From G963422745 sp963422745 (GTDB taxonomy: Bacteria > Actinomycetota > Acidimicrobiia > Acidimicrobiales > Aldehydirespiratoraceae), in assembly GCA_963422745.1 (NCBI GenBank), contig OY730477.1, positions 1,240,001 to 1,304,000 on the forward strand: a DNA stretch of 64,000 nt, read 5' to 3'. A model generated the notes under the pieces. It was not told the origin of the DNA. It saw only the letters and a program-made list of their open reading frames with translations, and searched no databases. Below, piece by piece: positions 24,898-33,294 of this stretch; position 1 is the first letter of the stretch, and every line of letters starts with the position of its first letter. The position numbers and the translations under genes are program-made.

Positions 24898-26310
24898 CAG
24901 CTCGGTCACGGGAACGAGCCCACCGTCGCCGAGGGTGTGGTCGTACATGGACAGGCGCACGCCGTCCTGGGCACCGAGCTTGGTGGGTGACAGCGAGGCT
25001 GGCCCAAGCCCGGGGATAGTGAAGTCGTCAAAGTCACCTCCGAAGGCTGCGGCCTCAAATGTTTCCGGGGTCAGGTCCGGGCCAGCAGCCGTGGCGATTC
25101 CTTCAAAGATCGCTAGAGCCAGGCAGTAACGCCTCAGGGGATTGAACCAGTTCTCTTCGCCCTCCTGGTACGAAGTGGGAAGACGGAAGTCGGCCTCGGG
25201 AATATTCGCTGCCTCGGCCGGTTCAAGGCATCGGGTTTGGAACAACGGATCGTTGAAGATCTCGTCGTCGGTCGGACCTGTCGCGGTGAGTGTGCCGTCG
25301 GCAATCGATTTGTCGCTGATGGTTTGTCCGAGGTTGGCTAGCCCGCCTGAGTCGTTGCTCCAGATGGCGATCTCTCCTGTGAGTCCTGCAGCCGCGGAGC
25401 CTCGGATCTGAGCCGACGGGGTACCGAAGAGCATCAGTGTGTTAGCACCCGAGGAGATGAAGTCCTCGAAAGCCACTGCCAACTCCTGATCTTGGGCGAG
25501 GGTGTCGCCGTCGGGCGCTTTGATGATGCGGCTTCCGACAACTTCAATGCCGCGTTGGGTGAGTTGCTCTCGGACGAATTCCTCTTCCGCGGCGGCCGCA
25601 GCGCCGCCCATCATGTAGACGATGGCGTCTTCGGCGCGGCCCGTCTGCATCACGAGGTTCAACAGACTGTTGGTTTGGACCTCGACGGTGGGGCTGGCGT
25701 GGAACCATGGAGCTTTGGCCAGTTCGAGTTCCTCGGCGGTGATCTCACCGCCGACCATGATCGTGTCGTTGAGTCCCACGATGCATACGTCGGCTGTTCC
25801 ACCCACCGGGCCGACGTATCCCCCGAGGTTGGCGAATGTCTCGTTGTCCTGGGTGAGCACAGTGCAAGACCGGTCGGCATCTTCTCCCGATATCGGCGAG
25901 TAGAAGTCGTATACCGCTTCGATCATGCGACCGTTGATGCCGCCGCGGGCGTTGAGGTCGGCGATGAGCGCTTCCCAAATCCCCTGCTGATCACCCCAAC
26001 CAGCCGGGCTCAGGTTCAGGTCCTTGAGAACTCCGAAGTCAAGCATTGACATACCCACTGTTATGGTCTCGGATGTGACGCCTCGCCATGAGGCGGTCAA
26101 CTCAACGCGGATCTCGGGCGGATCGGGATCAACAGGGTCTTCGGGTTCGTCGGGGGCTGTGGTGACGGGCGGCTCAGGATCGTCGGCAAGACTGGTGGCG
26201 GTCTCGGACGGCACGACCGATGCTTCGTCGTCGCCGCCGCACCCGGCAAACAGAAGTGCAGCCGACAAGATTGATGCAACGCCAAGTTTGGCCGAATGTC
26301 TGCTTGCCAT
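24880..26310 (-). CDS. ABC transporter substrate-binding lipoprotein
   Basis: 476 residues from the ATG at 26310 (MASRHSAKLG), preceded by AAGGATGGGGA. A lipoprotein signal peptide ends in the lipobox LLFAGCGG. A long acidic, proline-rich linker follows (VTTAPDEPEDPVDPDPPE), then a periplasmic-binding type 1 domain with SETITVGMSMLDFG and IADLNARGGINGRMIEAVYD. It belongs to the branched-chain amino acid/amide binder class like the protein at 14465-15709, but is only distantly similar to it. No permease or ATPase genes are adjacent, so it is an orphan binder that may use the LivH/LivM-G system or another. A TetR gene lies upstream on the same strand. Confidence 0.9.
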   Translation of the reverse strand: MASRHSAKLGVASILSAALLFAGCGGDDEASVVPSETATSLADDPEPPVTTAPDEPEDPVDPDPPEIRVELTASWRGVTSETITVGMSMLDFGVLKDLNLSPAGWGDQQGIWEALIADLNARGGINGRMIEAVYDFYSPISGEDADRSCTVLTQDNETFANLGGYVGPVGGTADVCIVGLNDTIMVGGEITAEELELAKAPWFHASPTVEVQTNSLLNLVMQTGRAEDAIVYMMGGAAAAAEEEFVREQLTQRGIEVVGSRIIKAPDGDTLAQDQELAVAFEDFISSGANTLMLFGTPSAQIRGSAAAGLTGEIAIWSNDSGGLANLGQTISDKSIADGTLTATGPTDDEIFNDPLFQTRCLEPAEAANIPEADFRLPTSYQEGEENWFNPLRRYCLALAIFEGIATAAGPDLTPETFEAAAFGGDFDDFTIPGLGPASLSPTKLGAQDGVRLSMYDHTLGDGGLVPVTELLDAFD

Positions 26311-26487
26311 GGTTCCCCATCCTTGCTTCGGGAATTCCCCAAATATTGCTCGGACGGCATCAGGACCGCCCAATTTCCTGAACCCCGTCAGTGTATATCC
26401 GGCTCCTCACCAGTAACCAAAAGAGCACCTTCGCGTCCTAGGTCGGGTCGCTGGCGGTGTTTAGGTGGTTGGGGTGCCGTATTTGGC

Positions 26488-26594
26488 GGTGTGTGGGTGT
26501 CAGCCGCCGGGGTGATACCGATGGGTTTGGGTGGTGGCGTGTCGTAGTTGATGGTGTGTGGGTGCCAGCCGCCGGGGTGATACCGATGGGTTTG
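26488..26594. repeat. 65-bp period direct repeat over the TetR gene end
   Basis: GGTGTGTGGGTG(T/C)CAGCC followed by GCCGGGGTGATACCGATGGG occurs at 26488 and again at 26553, about 42 bp alike with one change. The stop codon in use for the TetR frame (26500) is inside the first copy. GTGCCGTATT also recurs at 26474 and 26596. The period is not a multiple of three, so the copies are read in different frames. Confidence 0.9.
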
Positions 26595-27363
26595 TGTGCC
26601 GTATTGGACGGCGGCCCGCGTTGTTGTTACTCGGATCGCTGGCAGGTCTGGGGGGGGGGGTTCGCTCAGGTCGGGGTGAACGACGGCGAACGCCGGGACT
26701 CCTTGGCCAGAAACCGGCGATGGTGTCGCCGATCTTTGCGGTCAAGGTTGCCGAGCGCTTATCTGGTGAGGGTCCCCGGATGTCGCCTTCGTGAGCAACG
26801 CCGAGAGCCATGGCCTCGCAGCGTCGGAGCCCTCTTTGTAAGGCAGTGTCGTCACCCCAGCGTGCCTGATTGATCCAAAGACCGTTGAGGAAGGCCATCA
26901 CATCGGTTGTTCGATCTCGGGCCTGTTCCGCGGAGATCTCCGGGCATGCGGCGGCGATGGCGGAAAACAACTGAGACGCGAGACGGTCGTAGAACTCGCG
27001 TTCTGCCTTTGCCACCTCCGGTTTCGTTCGGGCAGCGGCCCAGATCGTGAGCCAGATTGCATATTGTTCCAAGCCCAGGAACTCGGGATCCATGATTGCT
27101 CTCAGCGTCATGGTTATCTGTGCCTGAGGGTCGCCGCCAGCTGAGACCATCCGTTCATCGGCGACCGCGATGAGACGTTCAGAAGCTCGGCGAAACGCCG
27201 ACAGGATCAGGTTGTCCTTGTCTTCGAAGTGGTAGCTCAACAAACCGAGTGAGACTTCAGCCTCCTGAGCTACGGCACGCATGCTGACCTTTGCCAAACC
27301 CTCGCGCACGATGATGTCCATGGTGGAACTCAGGATCTGCTCTTGGGTCTCAGACAACGTCAT
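26500..27363 (-). CDS. TetR family regulator with low-complexity C-terminal tail
   Basis: 287 residues from the ATG at 27363 (MTLSETQEQIL). The helix-turn-helix is VSMRAVAQEAEVSLGLLSYHFEDKDN in two pieces: VSMRAVAQEAEVSLG, then LLSYHFEDKDNL. The ligand domain follows to about residue 200 (ALQRGLRRCEAMALGV), where BetI-like regulators normally end. The remaining 85 residues are rich in Pro, Arg and His, encoded over an 11-base G run (26650-26660) and a 65-bp repeat. The reading frame there may be an accident of missing stops. An indel in the G run would change the tail. Possible targets are the palindrome at 16699-16720 or its own neighbours (speculative). Confidence 0.85.
   Translation of the reverse strand: MTLSETQEQILSSTMDIIVREGLAKVSMRAVAQEAEVSLGLLSYHFEDKDNLILSAFRRASERLIAVADERMVSAGGDPQAQITMTLRAIMDPEFLGLEQYAIWLTIWAAARTKPEVAKAEREFYDRLASQLFSAIAAACPEISAEQARDRTTDVMAFLNGLWINQARWGDDTALQRGLRRCEAMALGVAHEGDIRGPSPDKRSATLTAKIGDTIAGFWPRSPGVRRRSPRPERTPPPRPASDPSNNNAGRRPIRHTNPSVSPRRLAPTHHQLRHATTQTHRYHPGG
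26650..26660. repeat. Run of 11 G (C on the coding strand of TetR)
   Basis: A homopolymer of eleven G bases lies within the 3' part of the TetR reading frame, encoding a short proline run on the minus strand. Runs this long slip readily during replication and are also prone to sequencing error, so the frame after it is uncertain. Confidence 0.9.
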
Positions 27364-27437
27364 CTGTGGATTGTGGCACGGGCATAGGACAATAGATGGA
27401 TCGACATCACCCAACAAGGCTTACACCGACTCACAAG

Positions 27438-27898
27438 ATGCGCGGGGAAGTCCATTACCTTCTTTGGGAGAAACCTCATCCCAGGGCGGTTGCCGGTGCG
27501 GTTGTCATCCCCTTGGGTCCCCGACCATCGGTCCGAGTGTTGCTAACGATCTCGGCACCGGTTCGTTCGGTCTTGCTGGCCATAGCGGTGGGCAAGGTGC
27601 ATTCCCTCAAGCCTGTTGAGGGTGCCGGTTCGTTCGCCATAGGCTCAACGCTGGGTCAGCACCCGTTGTGTTGAGTCTGTCGCCCTGCGAATCCCTCCCG
27701 CCGAATCCGACGGACGTGGCCTTTGTGATCGAGATCGGCCATATTGCCAGCCTTGGACCGCAGTGGCTCTACTCGGTGTGCGCTCCGCACATCGGGGCTG
27801 CTCGGGCAGCCATTGCGGGAGCCACGGAACTGCCCACGATGTTCGTGGGGAGTTGGTTCGTGCTGAGGAGGAATTCCACCGGGGCCACCCGACCCTAG
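27438..27898 (+). other. Spacer with two overlapping short reading frames, possible relic gene
   Basis: The spacer between the TetR start and ogt holds two plus-strand frames: 27438-27674 (78 residues, opening MRGEVHYLLWEKPHPR) and 27668-27898 (76 residues, with DVAFVIEIGHIASLG). Neither resembles a family I know. They overlap out of phase, as a frameshifted gene would. CCGGTTCGTTCG occurs at 27558 and 27625, 67 bp apart, the spacing seen in other spacers here. At 27896-27930 a 17-bp unit (TAGATACCCCAACGCCT) is repeated twice with a partial third copy. I cannot tell a relic from chance open frames. Confidence 0.3.
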
Positions 27899-27973
27899 AT
27901 ACCCCAACGCCTTAGATACCCCAACGCCTTAGATACATTGTTCTCTAAGAAACCGAAACCAAGCAGGAACAGT

Positions 27974-28612
27974 ATGACTCTTCGCCACATCACTGTTGAC
28001 ACACCCATCGGCACGTTCACCCTAAGCGCCTCCGACCACGGACTCAGACGTGTATCGTTCCCTTCCGGCGATACCGAAACCGTCAACAACGTTGATGCGG
28101 TTGGTGTTGATGCTGGCGGTGTGCCTTCAACGGAGGGAGCCAACACCGCGGGACATGATGAGCCGAGACATGATGAGCGTAGTGCAGCCATCGCTGGTGG
28201 AGCGTCTTCAACGGAAGGAGCCGACGCCATTGTTGGGCTGGTTGCACAACAGTTCTGCGAGTACTTCAATGGCACTCGACGCGAATTTGATATTCCCCTG
28301 GATCTACAAGGGACGGACTTCCAGCTTGAGGTGTGGCATTCGCTGGCCAAGGTGCCTTACGGTGAGACATCCGGTTACGGCGTGCATGCCGCAAGCCTGG
28401 GTCGTCCCACCGCTGCTCGCGCTGTGGGTGCCGCCGCGGCAAGAAACCCCGTGCCAATCGTATTGCCGTGCCATCGCATCGTTTCCGCGGATGGATCGCT
28501 GACAGGCTTCGCAGGCGGACTTGACATGAAGCAGCGCCTGCTCGCTCATGAGCAGGCCAACCGGGGAGTCAGTGCCCTCGAAGCGCCTACGATGACATTG
28601 GTCGAGGCATGA
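27974..28612 (+). CDS. ogt: Methylated-DNA-protein cysteine methyltransferase
   Basis: 212 residues from the ATG at 27974, with AGGA upstream. The C-terminal half is a complete suicide methyltransferase: DFQLEVWHSLAKVPYGETSGYG, the helix TAARAVGAAAARNPVPIVLP and the active-site PCHRIV, with DGSLTGFAGG after it. It transfers alkyl groups from O6-alkylguanine to its own cysteine. Between the N-terminal strand and this domain (about residues 36-85) is a Gly/Ala/Asp/Glu-rich stretch. It holds two copies of an STEGA motif encoded by near-identical CTTCAACGGA(G/A)GGAGCC segments 81 bp apart at 28125 and 28206. That insertion is unusual for the family. Promoter elements are not obvious. Confidence 0.93.
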   Translation: MTLRHITVDTPIGTFTLSASDHGLRRVSFPSGDTETVNNVDAVGVDAGGVPSTEGANTAGHDEPRHDERSAAIAGGASSTEGADAIVGLVAQQFCEYFNGTRREFDIPLDLQGTDFQLEVWHSLAKVPYGETSGYGVHAASLGRPTAARAVGAAAARNPVPIVLPCHRIVSADGSLTGFAGGLDMKQRLLAHEQANRGVSALEAPTMTLVEA

Positions 28613-28835
28613 CAGAGCTGATCAATGGGTGGCTGGCAGTTCTCCAAGCTGGTAGCTGGGCCTCCAAGGTGTGAGCAAAGCGCCTGCACCGGCACCCGCA
28701 GTTGAGGGCCTCCAAGGTGACATCCGTGGTATGCGTGAAGCGGTGCTTAAGGTGTCCGCTTAGGACCGGTTCACCACGAAAATCCCCGATACCAACAGGT
28801 TCATCCGACAACTGATGGGGACATAGACTGCAGTA

Positions 28836-29618
28836 ATGGGTCTGCAACTGGATCGATATCCCGACATTGCCTATGACGCAGAGATCACGTCGGTTGACGA
28901 CCTTGATGAACTGCGCCTTTTGCGCAAGTACGAAACAGCTCTCGGTTACCGAATCTTTTCGGCACTGAGATGGGGTCAACTCGGCGAAGGCCACATTACG
29001 GCCCGTGATCCGATCTTGACCGATCACTTCTGGGTACTTGGCTATGGCATTCCGTTCCGGGCAGCAACGATCGGCAATCTGTCGCTTGTAGCTCCCGACG
29101 GCACAGTTGTTACCGGACCCGACGCTGGTGGTGTGAACACAGCCGGTTACAACATCCATCACCCGATCCTGAGCGCCCGTGCAGAGTTGGTGTCCGCAGC
29201 GCATACCCACACCCAGTTCGGCACGCCGTGGTCGGCCAACGTTTCTCCGTTCAAAGCGATCACACAGGAGTCATGCGCGTTCGTATTCGACCAGTCGCTG
29301 TATAGGGGCGAGGATCTTGAGGTGATCTCCACCCACGGCGGTCGTCGAATCGCTAAGGCAATGGGTGCCACAAAGCTCTGCATATTGAGAAATCACGGCT
29401 TGCTTACGGGCGGTGAGTCGCCTGCTGAAGCGGTCGGCTGGTTTGTGATGGCCGAGAGGGTGGCCGAAGCGCACGTGAAGGCACCCAACGCTGTCGAAAT
29501 CAGTGAGGAGTCAGCCAAATCGGTTGCCGAGGAGATGGCTCAGGCCAAGATGGCCTGGAGAGTATTTCAGTGGCTGGCCCGTGACCTCATACCCGACCCG
29601 GGTGTGGTCCTTGGTTGA
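28836..29618 (+). CDS. Class II aldolase/adducin family protein
   Basis: 260 residues. The class II aldolase fold is shown by GQLGEGHITARDPI near 50, the metal-binding pair in AAHTHTQFGTPWS near 128-140 and the late histidine in LCILRNHGLLTGGES near 192-206, which together form the usual zinc site. Family members are fuculose/ribulose phosphate aldolases or decarboxylases, and many remain unassigned. The 223-bp spacer before it (28613-28835) contains GGGCCTCCAAGGTG twice, 48 bp apart, and no gene I can support. It is convergent with malate synthase, separated by a palindrome. Confidence 0.9.
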   Translation: MGLQLDRYPDIAYDAEITSVDDLDELRLLRKYETALGYRIFSALRWGQLGEGHITARDPILTDHFWVLGYGIPFRAATIGNLSLVAPDGTVVTGPDAGGVNTAGYNIHHPILSARAELVSAAHTHTQFGTPWSANVSPFKAITQESCAFVFDQSLYRGEDLEVISTHGGRRIAKAMGATKLCILRNHGLLTGGESPAEAVGWFVMAERVAEAHVKAPNAVEISEESAKSVAEEMAQAKMAWRVFQWLARDLIPDPGVVLG

Positions 29619-29635
29619 CCCTTGGTCGACCAAGG
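29609..29635. terminator. Palindrome between convergent genes, possible bidirectional terminator
   Basis: CCTTGGTCGACCAAGG at 29620-29635 is a perfect 16-bp palindrome just after the aldolase stop and 16 bp from the end of malate synthase on the other strand. It has no T-run, so it is at best a non-classical terminator. It may have arisen by an 11-bp duplication of the gene end (CCTTGGTTGAC at 29609, CCTTGGTCGAC at 29620). Confidence 0.45.
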
Positions 29636-29650
29636 ACACATCGCCTACTC

Positions 29651-31840
29651 TTACTCTTTGCTGTGTCGGGCCTTTTGTAGGCGCCGATAATGTCGCAGCA
29701 CTGTCTCTGTGTAGCCGTCGGGTTGTTCACGTGCTCCGAATACCAGCGCTGAGGCAGCCTGGAACGGTATTGAGTTGTTGAAGTCAGGGGCCATCGGTTC
29801 GTAGTCGTCATCGGAGTTCTGGCGATCAACCACGACGGCCATGCGACGCATGACCGTCTCAATCAACTCGGCCGAAACCACCTCATGGTGAAGCCAGTTT
29901 GCCATGTGTTGGCTGGAGATGCGAAGCGTGGCGAGGTCCTCCATTAGGCCCACGTTGTCCATGTCGGGGACCGTGCTGCAGCCGACCCCTTGGCCTACCC
30001 AGCGCACCGTATAGCCGAGGATGCTCTGGGCATTGTTCTCGATTTCACGTTCGATCTCTGTTGGTTCCAGCACACGATCGGCGGGCAATATCGGCATTGT
30101 GACCATGTCGTTGACTTCCCATCGCTGGCCGTGTCGTTGCTGGCGGTGAATCAGTGACCGCTGGCGATCCGCCACATCAATGCGGAAATAGTGCACAGCG
30201 TGCAATGTTGCGGCAGTGGGCGACGGCACCCAGGCACAGTTCGCGCCAGCGTTGGGGTGCGCCAGCTTGGTCCTGCACATCTCGGCCATCTCGGCTGGTT
30301 TGGCCCACATACCTTTGCCGATCTGTGCGTGTCCGCTGAGACCGCACGCCAGACCTGTGTCGACGTTGGAGTCCTCATAGGACAGCAGCCAACGGGTGTC
30401 TTTCATCTCGTCTTTTGGCAGGACGGGACCAGCCTCCATAACGGTGTGTATCTCGCTGCCTGTGCGGTCAAGAAAGCCGGTATTAATGAAGACAAGTCGT
30501 TGTTGAGCGTGATACAGACACTCCCGGAGGTTCAGCGAAGTGCGCCGTTCCTCGTCCATGATGCCCATCTTCAAAGTATTGCGGCCAATTCCGAGTATGT
30601 CCTCCACCCGGTCGAATAGATCGCAGGCGAGCTTAACCTCGTCGGGTCCGTGCATTTTCGGCTTAACAATATACACCGAGCCTGTGCGACTGTTTTGATA
30701 GGTACCGGTGTGTTGAAGATCGTGACAGGCCGCGGCGGAGGTGATCAGGCAGTCCAGGAACGTTTCGGGAATGGGCCTACCGTTGTGGCGAACGATGTCC
30801 GTTTCGAGGTGGTGCCCTACGTTGCGAATCAGCATCAATGCTCGACCGCGTTCGGTGTGTTTGCTACCGCAGGCCGACGTCAGCGATAGATCCGGTTCAA
30901 GACGTCGAACAACCTCAAAAGAGTTCTTGTGGAAGGTACAGGCAAGCGAGCCTGTCATCAGTCCGAGCCAGTTGTTGTACACGACGATCTTGTCCTGCAA
31001 GTCGACCGCCGATACCGAATCCTCGCAGTCCATGATCACAGTGACGGCTGACTCCAGTCGGATATCGCTGATGCCAGCGTGATCGCGCAGTCCGACGCCC
31101 GACTCAGGACAGAATCGGATATCGCAACCCAGACCGTTCTTGCGTAGCAAGATCGAGCCGGGTTTTTCGGGGTCGCCTGTGTAAGCCACGAAGCGTTCGG
31201 GACAGGTCAATGTGGCTACCGTGCCGTCGCCGCCGTGGGCCTTCAGTGCACCGTCCGCGACCTCATAGCCGACTGTCCAGTGGTGGCTCAACCGATCCAG
31301 TTTGAAGTGTAGGTCCAGGAAGTCACGGCCCGCGGCCACGACTCTGTCCCCACGAATTGGGTTGTATTGTGGGCCCTGTCCGCAGCCGTCGCTTTCGCTG
31401 ATCACGTCGGTTCCGTACAAAGCATCGTAGAAACTTCCCCAGCGCGCGTTGGCGGCGTTGAGTGCGTAGCGGGCGTTGTCCAACGGGACAACCAGCTGAG
31501 GACCGGAGATCTCAGAAATTTCACGATCGACGTTGGCGGTTGATACCTGCACCTCGTCGTCGCAAGACCCGAGATACCCGATCCTGTGAAGAAAGTTCAC
31601 ATGCTCATCGACGTCAAAGTCGTCGCGACTATCGATCAGGTAGCCGTCAATTGCTTCTTGTAACGAGTCTCGTCGGGCCAGCAGTTCGGTGTTGCGGGGT
31701 CCGAGTTCGGTGACGATCGACTGCAGTCCATCCCAGAAACGGTCGGGATCGATGTCGATGCCGACAAGCATCTCAGCCACGAACTCCCACAACCCCGCCT
31801 CAATGGTCAAAGCCCCGTGAATCGTGGGTTGGTGCCGCAT
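29651..31840 (-). CDS. glcB: Malate synthase G
   Basis: About 729 residues from the ATG at 31840; an in-frame TTG at 31864 would add eight. Length and motifs fit the large monomeric isoform: VTVIMDCEDSVSAVDLQDK (metal-binding acidic residues), MRHQPTIHGALTIEAG at the start, HTVMEAGPVLPKDEMK, and GLACGLSGHAQIGKGMWAKP near the acetyl-CoA site. It condenses glyoxylate with acetyl-CoA to malate in the cytoplasm. No isocitrate lyase gene is in view, so glyoxylate may come from another route such as glycolate or purine breakdown, or the lyase is elsewhere. It is divergent from the TauD-like gene across a repeat-filled spacer. Confidence 0.96.
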   Translation of the reverse strand: MRHQPTIHGALTIEAGLWEFVAEMLVGIDIDPDRFWDGLQSIVTELGPRNTELLARRDSLQEAIDGYLIDSRDDFDVDEHVNFLHRIGYLGSCDDEVQVSTANVDREISEISGPQLVVPLDNARYALNAANARWGSFYDALYGTDVISESDGCGQGPQYNPIRGDRVVAAGRDFLDLHFKLDRLSHHWTVGYEVADGALKAHGGDGTVATLTCPERFVAYTGDPEKPGSILLRKNGLGCDIRFCPESGVGLRDHAGISDIRLESAVTVIMDCEDSVSAVDLQDKIVVYNNWLGLMTGSLACTFHKNSFEVVRRLEPDLSLTSACGSKHTERGRALMLIRNVGHHLETDIVRHNGRPIPETFLDCLITSAAACHDLQHTGTYQNSRTGSVYIVKPKMHGPDEVKLACDLFDRVEDILGIGRNTLKMGIMDEERRTSLNLRECLYHAQQRLVFINTGFLDRTGSEIHTVMEAGPVLPKDEMKDTRWLLSYEDSNVDTGLACGLSGHAQIGKGMWAKPAEMAEMCRTKLAHPNAGANCAWVPSPTAATLHAVHYFRIDVADRQRSLIHRQQRHGQRWEVNDMVTMPILPADRVLEPTEIEREIENNAQSILGYTVRWVGQGVGCSTVPDMDNVGLMEDLATLRISSQHMANWLHHEVVSAELIETVMRRMAVVVDRQNSDDDYEPMAPDFNNSIPFQAASALVFGAREQPDGYTETVLRHYRRLQKARHSKE

Positions 31841-31923
31841 ATGACCAAGACCATACCGATCCAATCAAGAGGGGTCGTGGGCACGGTTCTTTAGACGGTT
31901 GCGAGCCTTGGGGCTTCGGACTC

Positions 31924-32176
31924 GTGGGGAACGGTGCCTGGTTCGGTTGAGATCGGCCCTGGTGGGTGGGGGATATGTGGTCGCAACGCAGGGGACCGTA
32001 GGCCGGGGTCGTGAGGCCGGTCCTGTTTGGTGGGGCACGGTGCTACGGGAGACGATCCCGCGGTTGATCCGCTTGGTGAGATTGGCCCCTGTTTGTTGGG
32101 GAACGGTGCTTGGTTCCGGCAAACCGGGCGACGGACAAGGGGTGAGACTGGCCCTGGTTGGAGGGGACGGTGCCTG
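31924..32176. repeat. Degenerate repeats, 65-66 bp spacing, between divergent genes
   Basis: The spacer 31865-32257 contains diverged copies of a G-rich block, (T/G)GGGG(A/C)ACGGTGC plus a partner resembling GAGATTGGCCC. Block starts are near 31924, 31989, 32030, 32096 and 32161; the intervals 31924-31989, 32030-32096 and 32096-32161 are 65, 66 and 65 bp. Open frames across it are not convincing as genes. Promoters for malate synthase (minus) and the dioxygenase (plus) must lie here, but I cannot place them. Confidence 0.7.
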
Positions 32177-32257
32177 AGATGGTTGCAGGCCAGTGGCGAT
32201 TACGGTGTTGGTCGTCACGGTGGTCTCCTGTTTGACGGCGGCGTCTAGGGTGAGGCC

Positions 32258-33112
32258 ATGGTTGGCGAGCTAGAAATTGAACCTATAGCCGGGAGTCTGG
32301 GCGCGCAGATCACAGGCATGCAGGCCTCCCGAATTGACGAGGGTGTGGCAGCGCAGCTTCGCAAGGCGCTCATCAACCATCATGTGATCTTCATGCCCGG
32401 CCTCGCCCCCACCCCCTTGGAGATGCGCGAGATTGCTTCTCTGTACGGGCCTGTTGACGCTCATCCATACCTGCCCAAGGCCGATCCCGAGATTCCCGAA
32501 GTTGACATACTCGATTCGTCCACGACTCCCGCCGCCGACGTCTGGCACACCGACATGACGTTCGTGGCCGATCCTCCACTGGCAGCGTTATTGCATATGG
32601 TTGACGGGCCTGAGGTCGGCGGTGACACGATGTGGATCAACTGTCATGCCGTTTACGACACGCTTTCGGCTCCGATGCAGGCCTTCCTTGAGGGACTGAC
32701 ATGTATCCACGACGACGCCGGGCAGGGAAAGCGCAAGGCCGAGCATCCGCTTGTGCGTATCCACCCAGAGACTGGTCGCAAGAGCCTGTATGTCAACAAG
32801 CAGTTCGGTCGCCGGGTCCCGCAACTCTCGCGGCCTGAATCGCAGAATCTGCTGGGTTTCTTGTTTCGCTGGCAGGAGCAGGTGAAGTTCAGTTGCAGAT
32901 GGGCATGGCGCAACGGCGACGTGGTCCTGTGGGATGAGCGTGTCACCTTGCACTCGGTGGTTGACGACACCGCGCAACGTCGTGTTCTGCACCGCTGCTC
33001 GGTGCTCGGGGACCGCCCGGAAGCTCCGGCGTCGGCTCCCACATGGCCACGTCATGAAGCCGACAAGATGGCTTCATCAGGCTATTTTGGCTTCGGCGGC
33101 TACGAATTCTGA
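32258..33112 (+). CDS. TauD/TfdA-family Fe(II)/2-oxoglutarate dioxygenase
   Basis: 284 residues. The facial triad is visible as VWHTDMTF (His and Asp) and, late, the histidine in DERVTLHSVVDD. The 2-oxoglutarate-binding arginine lies in AQRRVLHRCSV. The opening ITGMQASRIDEGVAAQLRKA and FMPGLAPTPLEM fit the family. It should hydroxylate a small acid or sulfonate/phenoxy-type substrate using 2-oxoglutarate and O2, in the cytoplasm. GGGTGAGG lies just before the ATG. Its neighbours (malate synthase divergent, pyrE 182 bp downstream) do not indicate the substrate. Confidence 0.92.
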   Translation: MVGELEIEPIAGSLGAQITGMQASRIDEGVAAQLRKALINHHVIFMPGLAPTPLEMREIASLYGPVDAHPYLPKADPEIPEVDILDSSTTPAADVWHTDMTFVADPPLAALLHMVDGPEVGGDTMWINCHAVYDTLSAPMQAFLEGLTCIHDDAGQGKRKAEHPLVRIHPETGRKSLYVNKQFGRRVPQLSRPESQNLLGFLFRWQEQVKFSCRWAWRNGDVVLWDERVTLHSVVDDTAQRRVLHRCSVLGDRPEAPASAPTWPRHEADKMASSGYFGFGGYEF

Positions 33113-33209
33113 TCCTCGGCGACATTGCACATGGCCCGACCATTGCACATGATCGTGGGTGGGAGCCTCCGGTGTTGGGGTAGCGGAATCCGGTTATGGC
33201 ATGCGACGG

Positions 33210-33266
33210 TCGGTTGTGATTGATGGATCGGGTCCGATTGAGCTGCCCGACATTGATCACAACCGA
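33210..33266 (+). promoter_or_regulatory. Inverted repeat upstream of pyrE
   Basis: TCGGTTGTGAT (33210-33220) and ATCACAACCGA (33256-33266) are exact inverse complements separated by 35 bases, ending 28 bp before the pyrE GTG. In RNA this would form a long-looped stem in the leader, and as DNA it could be a paired operator. No T-run follows, so it is not an intrinsic terminator. Confidence 0.45.
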
Positions 33267-33294
33267 AGGGGATCAACCCGACGGGGAAACCATT

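Noticed and set aside
31899..32177. Open frame of 92 codons between malate synthase and the TauD-like gene
   Set aside because: It consists of degenerate repeats with no recognisable domain and no ribosome site.
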